Of a stretch of DNA of 6,484 nt, positions 1 to 6,287 are shown in pieces. The first letter of the stretch is position 1, and every line of letters starts with the position of its first letter. The translations under genes were made by a program, and so were the position numbers. Source of the DNA: Deltaproteobacteria bacterium (lineage in GTDB: Bacteria; Desulfobacterota; DSM-4660; Desulfatiglandales; Desulfatiglandaceae); contig JAGHEC010000210.1 of NCBI GenBank assembly GCA_021159525.1, positions 1 through 6,484 of the forward strand, written 5' to 3'. The notes beneath the pieces were generated by a model. It ran no database searches. It saw only the letters and a program-made list of their open reading frames with translations, and had not been told where the DNA came from.

Positions 1-120
1 GGCAGGCGGGTGTCCCCCGCAGATAAGTCACTCAAGAGACCAGCCCGGAGGCCCGGAGCGGAAGAAAAATTCTTCTGCCCCGGCACCAGGTTCGCAGTTA
101 TCCCCCTAATTATTGAGGTG
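1..120 (+). repeat. Left arm of a 120-bp imperfect inverted repeat
   Basis: Position i pairs with position 6408-i at the other end of the window. Over 1-70 the two copies differ at only two places (33 and 51). Over 71-120 identity falls to about 37 of 50, then rises at the inner end (TATTGAG followed by G or C, then TG) and stops near 120. Inside the arm are a hairpin with stem GCGGG/CCCGC (6-20), an 8-nt tandem repeat CCCGGAG plus purine (44-58), and a longer hairpin pairing about 53-66 with 70-83. The arm may continue left of base 1. I see no ORF in it. It could be a dispersed intergenic repeat, a terminal repeat of a mobile unit, or a leader element. The pairing is read directly; its nature is unknown. 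Confidence 0.9.
53..83 (+). other. Hairpin inside the left repeat arm
   Basis: Stem CCGG-AGCG-GAAGAA pairs with TTCTTC-TGCC-CCGG around an AAA loop, with one A-C mismatch and one G-U pair. No T tract follows, so it does not look like a Rho-independent terminator. The right copy keeps the outer CCGG/CCGG pairs but loses several inner pairs, so selection for this fold is not supported by the second copy. Confidence 0.5.
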
Positions 121-178
121 ATACGTTTTTCCGGCACATGGGACTGCTCTATCTTGCTTCGATCTTGAGGCAGAAATC

Positions 179-195
179 TGACGTCAAACCGGTTT
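179..195. promoter_or_regulatory. Two abutting palindromes, possible operator
   Basis: The 8-bp palindrome TGACGTCA (179-186) shares its last base with the 10-bp palindrome AAACCGGTTT (186-195). They lie about 55 bp upstream of the candidate -35 box of the AMMECR1 operon, where an activator or repressor could bind. Apart from these, 121-249 shows no ORF, RNA gene or repeat that I recognise. No regulator is assigned, and short palindromes like these can arise by chance. Confidence 0.2.
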
Positions 196-249
196 CTATA
201 TCCATTATCTGTTCAAGTCAATAGGGCCTCTGTTCAGCCGGTAGAACCT

Positions 250-278
250 TTGACGCTCAACATATTTTGTTTTATATT
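250..278 (+). promoter_or_regulatory. Candidate sigma-70 promoter of the AMMECR1 operon
   Basis: TTGACG (250-255) and TATATT (273-278) each match the sigma-70 consensus at five of six positions and are separated by exactly 17 bp. The spacer and the sequence downstream are AT-rich in an otherwise GC-rich context. Transcription would start near 285 and leave a leader of about 100 nt before the ATG at 389. The promoter lies outside the inverted repeat. It has not been tested, but the match is good. Confidence 0.6.
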
Positions 279-388
279 AATTTTAACGGCAGAGACGCAA
301 AACCAAGGGGTGCGTCTTCCGCCACCTGACATGTGTGATGCGGTCGGTGGGGAATAAAACAGACAGATGTCTCTGTGGGGCGGAGAGA

Positions 389-1114
389 ATGAATATTAAA
401 AGGGTCATGCTGCTGGCGTCTCTGGTGCTTCCACTGGCGTGGGTTCCCTCGATTGGGGCGGGCGACGATAGATCCTTGATTGCACACCATGATCCCTCGA
501 CTGTGGCGCAAGCGGCAGAGAGGGCAGAGGAGGATGGCATGAGCGATACAGGCAAATTGACGAAAGAGCAGGGCAAGTATCTGCTGAAGAAGGCCCGCAA
601 CACCATCCAGCAGGCCCTGGAAGGGAAGGGGGCCAAAAAGGAGGAGGATGCCGGGCTTCCGGAGATTTTCAAGGAGAAAAGAGGTACTTTTGTGACCCTG
701 ACTATCAACGGAAACCTGAGGGGCTGCATCGGTCACATCATCCCCCACGAATCCCTTATTGAAGGGATCCGAATAAACGCCATTAATGCTGCATTCAGGG
801 ATCCCCGGTTCAGGCCGCTCGGCAAGGATGAATGGAAAAGGGTCAAGATCGAAATAAGCATCTTGACGGATCCAAGGCCCCTTCATTATTCGGGTGCGGA
901 CGATCTGCTCCGGAAACTGAGGCCCGGCGTGGACGGCGTTATCATCAAGAAGGGATACCATCAGGCCACATTCCTTCCCCAGGTATGGGACCAGTTGCCG
1001 CGAAAAGAGGAATTTTTGAGTCAGCTCTGCCTCAAGGCGGGCCTCGATGGCGATGAATGGAAACGGGGGAACCTGGAAGTCTCCACTTATCAGGTCCAGG
1101 CCTTTGAGGAATAG
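389..1114 (+). CDS. AMMECR1-domain protein with signal peptide (AmmeMemoRadiSam system protein A)
   Basis: This 241-aa protein carries the AMMECR1 domain from about residue 55 to the end. The hallmark LRGCIG is at 110-115, followed by a run ending INAAFRDPRFRPL and a C-terminal stretch containing ATFLPQVW and LCLKAGL, all typical of the family. The biochemical role of the family is not established; in prokaryotes it is linked by gene context to Memo-like proteins and a radical SAM enzyme, as here. Residues 1-24 read as a Sec signal peptide: MNIKR, a hydrophobic core, then SIGA with possible cleavage before GDD. A low-complexity linker (about 25-50) follows. I chose ATG 389 because GGGGCGGAG precedes it and it opens the signal peptide. 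A GTG at 335 in frame adds 18 unconvincing residues. An internal ATG at 539 with a stronger ribosome binding site would give a 191-aa form without the signal peptide. It is probably the first gene of a three-gene operon. Confidence 0.9.
   Translation: MNIKRVMLLASLVLPLAWVPSIGAGDDRSLIAHHDPSTVAQAAERAEEDGMSDTGKLTKEQGKYLLKKARNTIQQALEGKGAKKEEDAGLPEIFKEKRGTFVTLTINGNLRGCIGHIIPHESLIEGIRINAINAAFRDPRFRPLGKDEWKRVKIEISILTDPRPLHYSGADDLLRKLRPGVDGVIIKKGYHQATFLPQVWDQLPRKEEFLSQLCLKAGLDGDEWKRGNLEVSTYQVQAFEE
527..541 (+). promoter_or_regulatory. Internal ribosome binding site and ATG within the AMMECR1 gene
   Basis: GAGGAGG (527-533) lies 5 nt before an in-frame ATG (539-541). Starting there gives a 191-aa protein beginning MSDTGKLTKEQGKYLL, which is where an ordinary cytoplasmic AMMECR1 protein would start. 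This Shine-Dalgarno match is better placed than the one before ATG 389. Either it is the true start and the signal-peptide reading is misleading, or both starts are used. The Glu-rich linker codons could also produce a GAGGAGG by chance. Confidence 0.4.
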
Positions 1115-1155
1115 AAGGAAAGCCGTCAGGTCCCGAGGTCCTAAGGTTGAGGAGC

Positions 1156-1175
1156 TCACAGGTTGAATGCTGTGA
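1156..1175 (+). other. Small hairpin between the AMMECR1 and membrane-protein genes
   Basis: TCACAG (1156-1161) and CTGTGA (1170-1175) can form a 6-bp stem with an 8-nt loop in the 94-nt gap between the two genes. No T tract follows, so termination is unlikely; it might act as an RNA-processing or attenuating hairpin. The half-site order is the reverse of a CRP site, so I do not call it one. Confidence 0.25.
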
Positions 1176-1187
1176 TCCCGCCTATAT

Positions 1188-1211
1188 GGGGAGAGGAGAG
1201 CTACACCGGTG
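1188..1211 (+). promoter_or_regulatory. Ribosome binding site fixing a GTG start
   Basis: GGGGAGAGGAG (1188-1198) precedes the GTG at 1209 with about 10 nt of spacing. It supports the GTG rather than a later ATG as the start of the membrane protein. A start here also keeps the whole first transmembrane helix. Confidence 0.65.
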
Positions 1212-3308
1212 AATTTCAGGCGTTTGATCATCTGGAGCATCATCGGTACGGGCATATCCTCTGTCACCACTCAGCTCCTCACCATCCGGGAATTTTTGAC
1301 GCAGTTTTGCGGAAATGAAATCACCATTTCGCTTGTGGTCTTCTGCTGGCTTATGATGTCGGGGCTCGGGGCCTTTGGCGCAAAGGTTCTCAAGAGAGGG
1401 GGAGGAAGGACCTACGCCCTCCTAATCCTGATCATCGCCCTCTGGCCACTTATTCAGGTAATCGGCATCAGGGAAATGCGGGAGATCTTTTTCACCCACG
1501 GCATATCCCCGGGGTTTTATCCCATACTCCTGTATATCCTCATTGTCATCTCTCCCTACTGCCTCCTGACCGGGTTCATCCTCCCTTATTCTCAGTATGT
1601 CCTGAATAGGGCCGGGTATGGATTTGAAAGTGGCGACCTCTATGTCACGGACAGCGTGGGCGACATCTCCGGGGGCGCTGTTTTCAGCTTTATCCTGGTC
1701 TATTGGCTCAAACCCTTTCCCATTATCGCGGTCGCCTCATCCCTGCTGATCGTAGTGGGCATTCTGTTGCTCGTGGCCCACAGGCAATTCTTCCTGCTCG
1801 CAGTTGCAGGGGCTGCCTGTTGTGTCTTTCTGATCCTTTGCGCCAGCCCGCACGTTGAAAAATCAACCCTTGTTGGACAATACGGCAGCATCATCCAGCA
1901 TATCGAGTCTCCCTACGGCAGGATCGTGATCACAAAGGAAGGCCCGCAACATACCTTCTGGGAGTCGGGACTGCCCCTGTATTCAGATGCAAACGTCATT
2001 GACGTCGAAGAAAAGGTCCATTATCCCTTATCTCAGATCAATCATCCGGAACGTATCCTGCTGATCTCAGGGGGGCTGGGACAGACCCTTCAGGAGGTCT
2101 TCAAGCACCGACCCGCGCATGTGGATTATGTTGAACTGGACCCTGCTGTGACCCATGCGGCCGAGGCATTGGGGTTCATTGATAAATGGCCTTCTCTTTC
2201 CATCATTCATACCGACGCCAGGCGGTATATAAAAGAAACCGAACACAAATATGACGCCATCCTCATCGACCTGCCTGATCCGCACACATTTCAGCTCAAC
2301 CGCTTTTTCACAGATGAGTTCTTTGCTGTTGTTAGGCGAATCCTTAAGCAGGGGGGCGTCCTTTGCCTCCACCTGGATTACTCGCCCAACTACCTGAGCG
2401 GGATCCGAAAGAAAAAACTGTCTACGCTTTACAACACGGCCCAAAGGCGATTTGAGCAGGTCCTGATCTTGCCGGGCGAGCAGGCCTATTTTCTCATGAG
2501 CGACAGGGAATTGAATGCCGACATCCCGGCGCTCCTGAAGGCGAAAGGAATTCCAACCGTTTATATAGAGGGCTTTTACTATGGCAATGTGACGGCCGAC
2601 AGGATGGACCAGCTTCATGACAGACTGGATCCGCATGAATCGATTAATACCGATTTTGAGCCGAGGCTCATGAACATCGTGTTTGAGGAATGGTTTAATC
2701 AGCACGGGACCCATCCCGGCTGGTTTTTCGGGGTGTTGGCAGGCCTTGCAATCCTTTATTTTGTCTTTATGAAGAGGGCCGAATATATTCTTTTTTCGAC
2801 AGGATTTGCCGCCATGGGCATGGAGATGCTCATCCTCTTCAGTTTCCAGATCATTTACGGCTATATCTATTTGGAAATTGGCGCGGTCGTCACCGCATTT
2901 CTTCTGGGACTCCTCCCCGGGTCCCTGGTGGGTCAGCGATGGCAGTCCGGGCTGAGACGCCGGATAACTGGATCGGAGATGATCCTGTTGTGCCTGCTGG
3001 TCGTCTTTTTTGCGTGGGCGTCTTATATGAAGATGGAGCCTCCACCCGTCTGTTTTCTCCTCTTCTGTTTTGTGTTTTCCTTTTTTGCAGGCCTTCAGTT
3101 TCCCGTTGCCGCCAAGATCATCGGGGAAGAAAAAAGCCCGGCCGCCGGCTGCCTGGCGGCCGACCTGTGCGGGGCGGCAGCCGGAACCCTGGTTACAGGA
3201 ATGGTCCTCATTCCCTTGTGGGGCATCCGGGCAGCGGTGATTTTCTTGATTCTCGTGAAGATTTCAAGTATGATTTTGATAATTTCTAATCCGCGATTAG
3301 GCGCATGA
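1209..3308 (+). CDS. Polytopic membrane protein with spermidine-synthase-like domain
   Basis: The 699-aa product has three parts. Residues 1-211 hold about seven hydrophobic helices. Residues 220-495 form a spermidine-synthase-like Rossmann domain, with SPYGRIVI (234-241), ISGGLGQ (286-292, nucleotide loop), VELDP (308-312), TDARRYI (335-341) and DLPDP (354-358, position of the family's catalytic Asp). Residues 504-692 hold about seven more helices. Soluble SpeE uses a GGGDGG loop and a Tyr-His-Glu motif in its amine site; here the loop is SGGLGQ and the amine-site motif reads VHYPL, so putrescine is a doubtful substrate and the true one is unknown. The membrane halves look duplicated: a TG-x(8)-Q/E start at 13 and 531, and a D-x2-G-x3-G helix at 148 and 652. 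By positive-inside charge (KRGGGR 62-67, MKR 521-523, RRR 583-585) the Rossmann domain falls in the periplasm. It lies 94 nt after the AMMECR1 gene and probably shares its transcript. Confidence 0.88.
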   Translation: MNFRRLIIWSIIGTGISSVTTQLLTIREFLTQFCGNEITISLVVFCWLMMSGLGAFGAKVLKRGGGRTYALLILIIALWPLIQVIGIREMREIFFTHGISPGFYPILLYILIVISPYCLLTGFILPYSQYVLNRAGYGFESGDLYVTDSVGDISGGAVFSFILVYWLKPFPIIAVASSLLIVVGILLLVAHRQFFLLAVAGAACCVFLILCASPHVEKSTLVGQYGSIIQHIESPYGRIVITKEGPQHTFWESGLPLYSDANVIDVEEKVHYPLSQINHPERILLISGGLGQTLQEVFKHRPAHVDYVELDPAVTHAAEALGFIDKWPSLSIIHTDARRYIKETEHKYDAILIDLPDPHTFQLNRFFTDEFFAVVRRILKQGGVLCLHLDYSPNYLSGIRKKKLSTLYNTAQRRFEQVLILPGEQAYFLMSDRELNADIPALLKAKGIPTVYIEGFYYGNVTADRMDQLHDRLDPHESINTDFEPRLMNIVFEEWFNQHGTHPGWFFGVLAGLAILYFVFMKRAEYILFSTGFAAMGMEMLILFSFQIIYGYIYLEIGAVVTAFLLGLLPGSLVGQRWQSGLRRRITGSEMILLCLLVVFFAWASYMKMEPPPVCFLLFCFVFSFFAGLQFPVAAKIIGEEKSPAAGCLAADLCGAAAGTLVTGMVLIPLWGIRAAVIFLILVKISSMILIISNPRLGA
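3286..3300 (+). other. Perfect short hairpin at the end of the membrane-protein gene
   Basis: CTAATC and GATTAG form a perfect 6-bp stem around CGC, just before the stop codon at 3306. No T run follows and the next gene is on the same strand, so it is not a clear terminator. It may be incidental or a minor RNA structure between coupled genes. Confidence 0.25.
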
Positions 3309-3393
3309 CACGACGTCTTGGAGCAAAACCCATGCAAGCTGAAAAATCCGCATCCGAAGAGGCCTGTCATACATCCGGGCCTTTCCGGGGACA

Positions 3394-3409
3394 GGAGGGG
3401 CCGCTCATG
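3394..3409 (+). promoter_or_regulatory. Ribosome binding site choosing ATG 3407
   Basis: GGAGGGG (3394-3400) sits 6 nt before ATG 3407. The earlier in-frame ATG at 3305 overlaps the previous stop as ATGA but has no Shine-Dalgarno sequence and would bury the signal-like segment behind 34 extra residues. I therefore prefer 3407. Confidence 0.65.
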
Positions 3410-4582
3410 ACGCGGAAGGAGTTCCTCAGGACTGCGGCCCTGGGGGCCTCGGTTTTCCTGTGCGCAGGGGCCGGGTACGGGTTCATGGACAAAAAGGGCC
3501 ATAGGCGCGAAAGCATCAGGGGCCGTATCTTCAAGGGCGACGGCCCTGAAAAGCCGTGGAAATGGTCCATCGAGGGATTTTTCTACACCAAACACGGGGA
3601 TTCTGTCCAGTGTCAGGTGTGCCCTAACCGCTGTTTTCTCGAGCCGGGGGACCGGAGCATCTGCCGGTCAAAGGTCAACATCGGAGGGAAGCTGTATTCC
3701 CTTGCCTACGGAAACCCGTGCGCGGTTCACGTAGATCCCATCGAGAAAAAACCGCTCAATCATTTCTATCCCCGGTCCCTCATTTTTTCCATTGCCGCCA
3801 CCGGATGCAACTTCCGGTGCCTCAACTGCCAAAACTGGGAGATCTCTCAAAAAAAGCCCGAGGAGGTGGAGCATACGGAGCTGTTTCCCGAACAGGTGGT
3901 GGCCGAGACCCAGAAGCGCAACATTGCCTCCATCGCCTACACCTATTCCGAGCCCATCACCTACTATGAGTATATGATAGACACCGCTAAGCTGGCCAGG
4001 GAGGTTAACATCAAAAACGTGCTGGTCTCAAACGGCTACATCAATCAAAAGCCCCTCCTCGAACTCTGCAAGTACCTGGACGGCGCCAATGTCAACCTCA
4101 AGTCGTTTGATAATGATATCTACCGCTGTCTCAACGGCGGGACCCTCCAGCCGGTCCTGAATACCTTCAAGACCCTCCACGAACAGGGGGTGTGGTTTGA
4201 AATGACCACCCTGGTGGTGCCTACGTATGTGGAGGATCCAGAGATGATCCGGCGCATGTGCGGATGGATCCTCAAGGAATTGGGGCCGGACCATCCGCTT
4301 CACTTTCTGAGGTTTTTCCCCCGGTACAAGCTCACGCGCCTCCCGGCTACGCCCATAGCCACCCTCGAAAAAATGAGGGGGATCGCCCTCAAGGAGGGGA
4401 TCCATTACGTCTATCTGGGCAACGTGCCGGGTCATGAAGGGGCCCAGACCTACTGCCACAACTGTCATAAGGTGGTCATCAAACGCAATGGATACCTGAT
4501 CGAGGCCGTCAATTTAAAAGAGGGAAAATGCGCCTTCTGCGGCACGCCCATTCCGGGGAGATGGGGGGCGTTCAGGGATTGA
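3407..4582 (+). CDS. AmmeMemoRadiSam system radical SAM enzyme, Tat-like leader
   Basis: The 391-aa product belongs to the pyruvate-formate-lyase-activase-like radical SAM proteins found with AMMECR1 and Memo proteins. The radical SAM 4Fe-4S cluster ligands are C134, C138 and C141 in CNFRCLNC, followed by QNWEISQ. Before it lies CQVCPNRC with a further Cys (69, 72, 76, 86) and the family stretch HVDPIEKKPLNHF (108-120). At the C-terminus CHNC (350-353) and CAFC (375-378) make a paired-Cys knuckle ending in IPGRW; both sets could bind extra metal. The enzyme's substrate is unknown. Residues 1-25 read TRKEFLRTAALGASVFLC, close to the Tat motif but with Arg-Lys in place of Arg-Arg, followed by a hydrophobic stretch. 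That suggests export or membrane anchoring, which would be unusual for a radical SAM enzyme. It is the third gene of the + strand set, 98 nt after the membrane protein. A 425-aa version from ATG 3305 is possible but less likely. Confidence 0.92.
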   Translation: MTRKEFLRTAALGASVFLCAGAGYGFMDKKGHRRESIRGRIFKGDGPEKPWKWSIEGFFYTKHGDSVQCQVCPNRCFLEPGDRSICRSKVNIGGKLYSLAYGNPCAVHVDPIEKKPLNHFYPRSLIFSIAATGCNFRCLNCQNWEISQKKPEEVEHTELFPEQVVAETQKRNIASIAYTYSEPITYYEYMIDTAKLAREVNIKNVLVSNGYINQKPLLELCKYLDGANVNLKSFDNDIYRCLNGGTLQPVLNTFKTLHEQGVWFEMTTLVVPTYVEDPEMIRRMCGWILKELGPDHPLHFLRFFPRYKLTRLPATPIATLEKMRGIALKEGIHYVYLGNVPGHEGAQTYCHNCHKVVIKRNGYLIEAVNLKEGKCAFCGTPIPGRWGAFRD

Positions 4583-4619
4583 GGAATTGATGACTGGACA
4601 ACACCGCTGCGACCCGTTA
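4583..4619. other. 37-nt gap between convergent genes
   Basis: This short spacer separates the stops of two converging genes. I looked for a stem-loop followed by a T run on both strands and found none. Either transcription runs on into the opposite gene or termination is Rho-dependent. Confidence 0.4.
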
Positions 4620-5537
4620 TTAACCTTTTCGAACCCGTAATTGAGGGATCATCAGGCCCAGGATCAGGCGAAGGGTCCGGTAATCGAACGGCTTGAAGGC
4701 CCCGCGGTAGGCAGCCACGGCCGCGCACCCGCAGCGTGAACAATCGGCCGTGTTGCCGTAGGTGCAGGCCTTGCGTTCGCCGTTTGCCTTGAAACACCGG
4801 ACCCGCCGGCTGACCGGGCAGTCGGCATAACTGTTCCACTTGAAAAAATCATGGGTTGTCAGCAACTGGCGGGCCATGGCGGGCGTAAACCCCACCCGTT
4901 CCCCGTATTGCCTTCTCAATGCAAGAAGCTCCATGACCAGCCGGTCCCTCTCGTTCAACGGGATAAAGAGTCCGGACTCATCCATGGTTCGATCGGGCGT
5001 GTAAAACGAAAACCCGATCCCCTTGACGGGCAATGCCAACATCTCCTTAACAAATTCGCTCACGCTCTCCTGATTCAACCTGGAAATGGTCATGTGAACG
5101 ATAGGCGGAGCAGGGGCCTTTTTCAGGTTTTCCACGGCCTGTCGGTATACGCCTTTTCCCCGGATGGCGTCGTTGAGGTCTTCCGGGCCGTCGAGCGAAA
5201 GGATCCACTGCACGTTTCTTATTTCCGGGAAGCCGTTCATGCCGTTGGTAAAGGCCAGGACCGCATGGAATATATCACCCGCGGCCCGGCAGATCGCGGG
5301 CCTCAGCGTGGGTTCGCCCCCGTAGAGAATAGCCGCACACAGCCCCCCTTCCCGGAGGCCCCTCAGGAAGGAGATCATTCCAGGGTCGTCCAGTTCAGCG
5401 GGATGATCCTGTTTCCACCAGTAGCAGTGCCGGCACCTCAGGTTGCATCGATGGGTGATGTCCACTGCGACCGTGGTGGGGAGGCGGGTGAAGAGCCATT
5501 TGGCCAAGATCAGAAGTTTTCCGAGGTTCGGGATCAT
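4620..5537 (-). CDS. Radical SAM protein with Cys-rich SPASM-like C-terminus
   Basis: The 305-aa product has the radical SAM motif CNLRCRHC at C31, C35 and C38, followed by YWW, and the SAM-binding GGEP at 73-76. SLDG (114-117) is typical of the barrel's later strands. The C-terminal 70 residues hold six Cys (240, 248, 258, 266, 269, 271), the last three in CSRCGC, resembling a SPASM or twitch domain that holds auxiliary Fe-S clusters. Such proteins often modify peptides or install cofactors, but no precursor peptide or target gene is visible and I assign no substrate. The N-terminus (LLILAKWLF, 8-16) is a short amphipathic or hydrophobic patch and not a signal peptide. Its ATG overlaps the TGA of the upstream RadC gene as ATGA and lacks a Shine-Dalgarno sequence, so translation is probably coupled. 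It converges with the AmmeMemoRadiSam enzyme but differs from it in sequence and domain order. Confidence 0.88.
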   Translation of the reverse strand: MIPNLGKLLILAKWLFTRLPTTVAVDITHRCNLRCRHCYWWKQDHPAELDDPGMISFLRGLREGGLCAAILYGGEPTLRPAICRAAGDIFHAVLAFTNGMNGFPEIRNVQWILSLDGPEDLNDAIRGKGVYRQAVENLKKAPAPPIVHMTISRLNQESVSEFVKEMLALPVKGIGFSFYTPDRTMDESGLFIPLNERDRLVMELLALRRQYGERVGFTPAMARQLLTTHDFFKWNSYADCPVSRRVRCFKANGERKACTYGNTADCSRCGCAAVAAYRGAFKPFDYRTLRLILGLMIPQLRVRKG

Positions 5538-6271
5538 GGCGCCGCTGTATTGAATCTGTTTTCATATTCATTGACAAAGCGCCTTATGGTCCCCTGATCG
5601 GCAAAGCTGTAATAGGTGTTGTTGCCGATGATGATATGATCCAGGACCTGGACGGTCAACAGCCTCGCGGCCCAGACCAGGTCTCTGGTCAGCCGCTGAT
5701 CCTCGGCCGAGGGCGACGGGTCCCCCGAAGGATGATTATGCACAAATACGAGGGAGGCGGCCTTATATTCCAGGGCCATGGAAAGGACCTCGCGCGGATA
5801 GACCGCGCTCCCGGTAAGGCCCCCCTTGAAGAGGTCATGGTCCGCAATCAGCTCATTCTTGCGTGTCAGGAAAAGGACCTTGAAGACCTCCCGCTTGAGG
5901 TCGCGCATGGAATGGAACAGATAGTCGAACACGGCCCGGGAAGAGCTGAAAAACATCTTCCCAGAAATCCGATCCCTGAGATACCGGTTGGCCACCTGGT
6001 GTACCAATCCCAGATAAAGGGCATTTTTGGGGCCGATTCCCTTGATCCGGGTCAACTGCTCCAGGGGGGCCGACAGGACCCCGGAAAGATTGCCGAATGT
6101 CTTCAGGGCCTCCCGGGCCGGCAGCTTTTGATCGCCCCTGGGCGTGCCCAGGGTGAGGAGAAATTCAACGACCTCTTCATCGCTGAACCGATCCAGCCCT
6201 CCTTCAAGAAAACGCTGCCTCAACCGCTCGCGATGGCCCCGGCCCCTTTTTTGCCATTCTTCCTTATCCAT
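5534..6271 (-). CDS. radC: RadC family JAMM/MPN-domain protein
   Basis: The 245-aa product matches the RadC (DUF2466) family in length and architecture. An N-terminal helix-hairpin-helix-like segment contains LTRIKGIGPKNALYL (73-87). The C-terminal JAMM metalloprotease-like fold carries VHNHPSGDPSPSAED, giving the zinc ligands H178, H180 and D191 with the intervening Ser. The probable upstream Glu lies in KREVFKVLFL near 128. The motif is intact, so this is not a decayed copy. The family was named for DNA repair, but that role is disputed and its activity is unknown; many copies sit on mobile elements. I chose ATG 6271; a TTG at 6295 would add eight residues, and neither start has a strong Shine-Dalgarno sequence. 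The inverted repeat ends only 16 nt upstream. The stop overlaps the radical SAM gene downstream by 4 nt, indicating a two-gene operon. Confidence 0.9.
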   Translation of the reverse strand: MDKEEWQKRGRGHRERLRQRFLEGGLDRFSDEEVVEFLLTLGTPRGDQKLPAREALKTFGNLSGVLSAPLEQLTRIKGIGPKNALYLGLVHQVANRYLRDRISGKMFFSSSRAVFDYLFHSMRDLKREVFKVLFLTRKNELIADHDLFKGGLTGSAVYPREVLSMALEYKAASLVFVHNHPSGDPSPSAEDQRLTRDLVWAARLLTVQVLDHIIIGNNTYYSFADQGTIRRFVNEYENRFNTAAP

Positions 6272-6287
6272 TATACATCTTTTGTGA

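Noticed and set aside
335..388. GTG 335 as the start of the AMMECR1 protein
   Set aside because: It adds 18 residues ahead of a well-formed signal peptide and has no Shine-Dalgarno sequence.
272..1270. Long open frame of 332 codons on the - strand
   Set aside because: It runs antisense across the AMMECR1 gene, whose + strand translation has clear family motifs. The - strand product shows no recognisable domain.
3145..3184. 9-bp inverted repeat CCGGCTGCC / GGCAGCCGG
   Set aside because: It lies within codons for an Ala- and Gly-rich helix of the membrane protein, which explains it without a regulatory role.
3305..3406. ATGA overlap as the start of the AmmeMemoRadiSam radical SAM enzyme
   Set aside because: The overlap is attractive, but no ribosome binding site precedes it and the extra 34 residues are low-complexity. 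ATG 3407 has GGAGGGG at good spacing and opens the Tat-like leader.
4851..5597. 248-codon open frame on the + strand
   Set aside because: It is antisense to the - strand radical SAM gene, whose Cys motifs are unmistakable. The + strand product is low-complexity with no motif.
6269..6276. TATAAT overlapping the radC ATG as a possible -10 box
   Set aside because: Transcription would start inside the coding region with no later good start codon, and the nearest TTGAGC lies only 14 bp upstream, too close for a -35 box.
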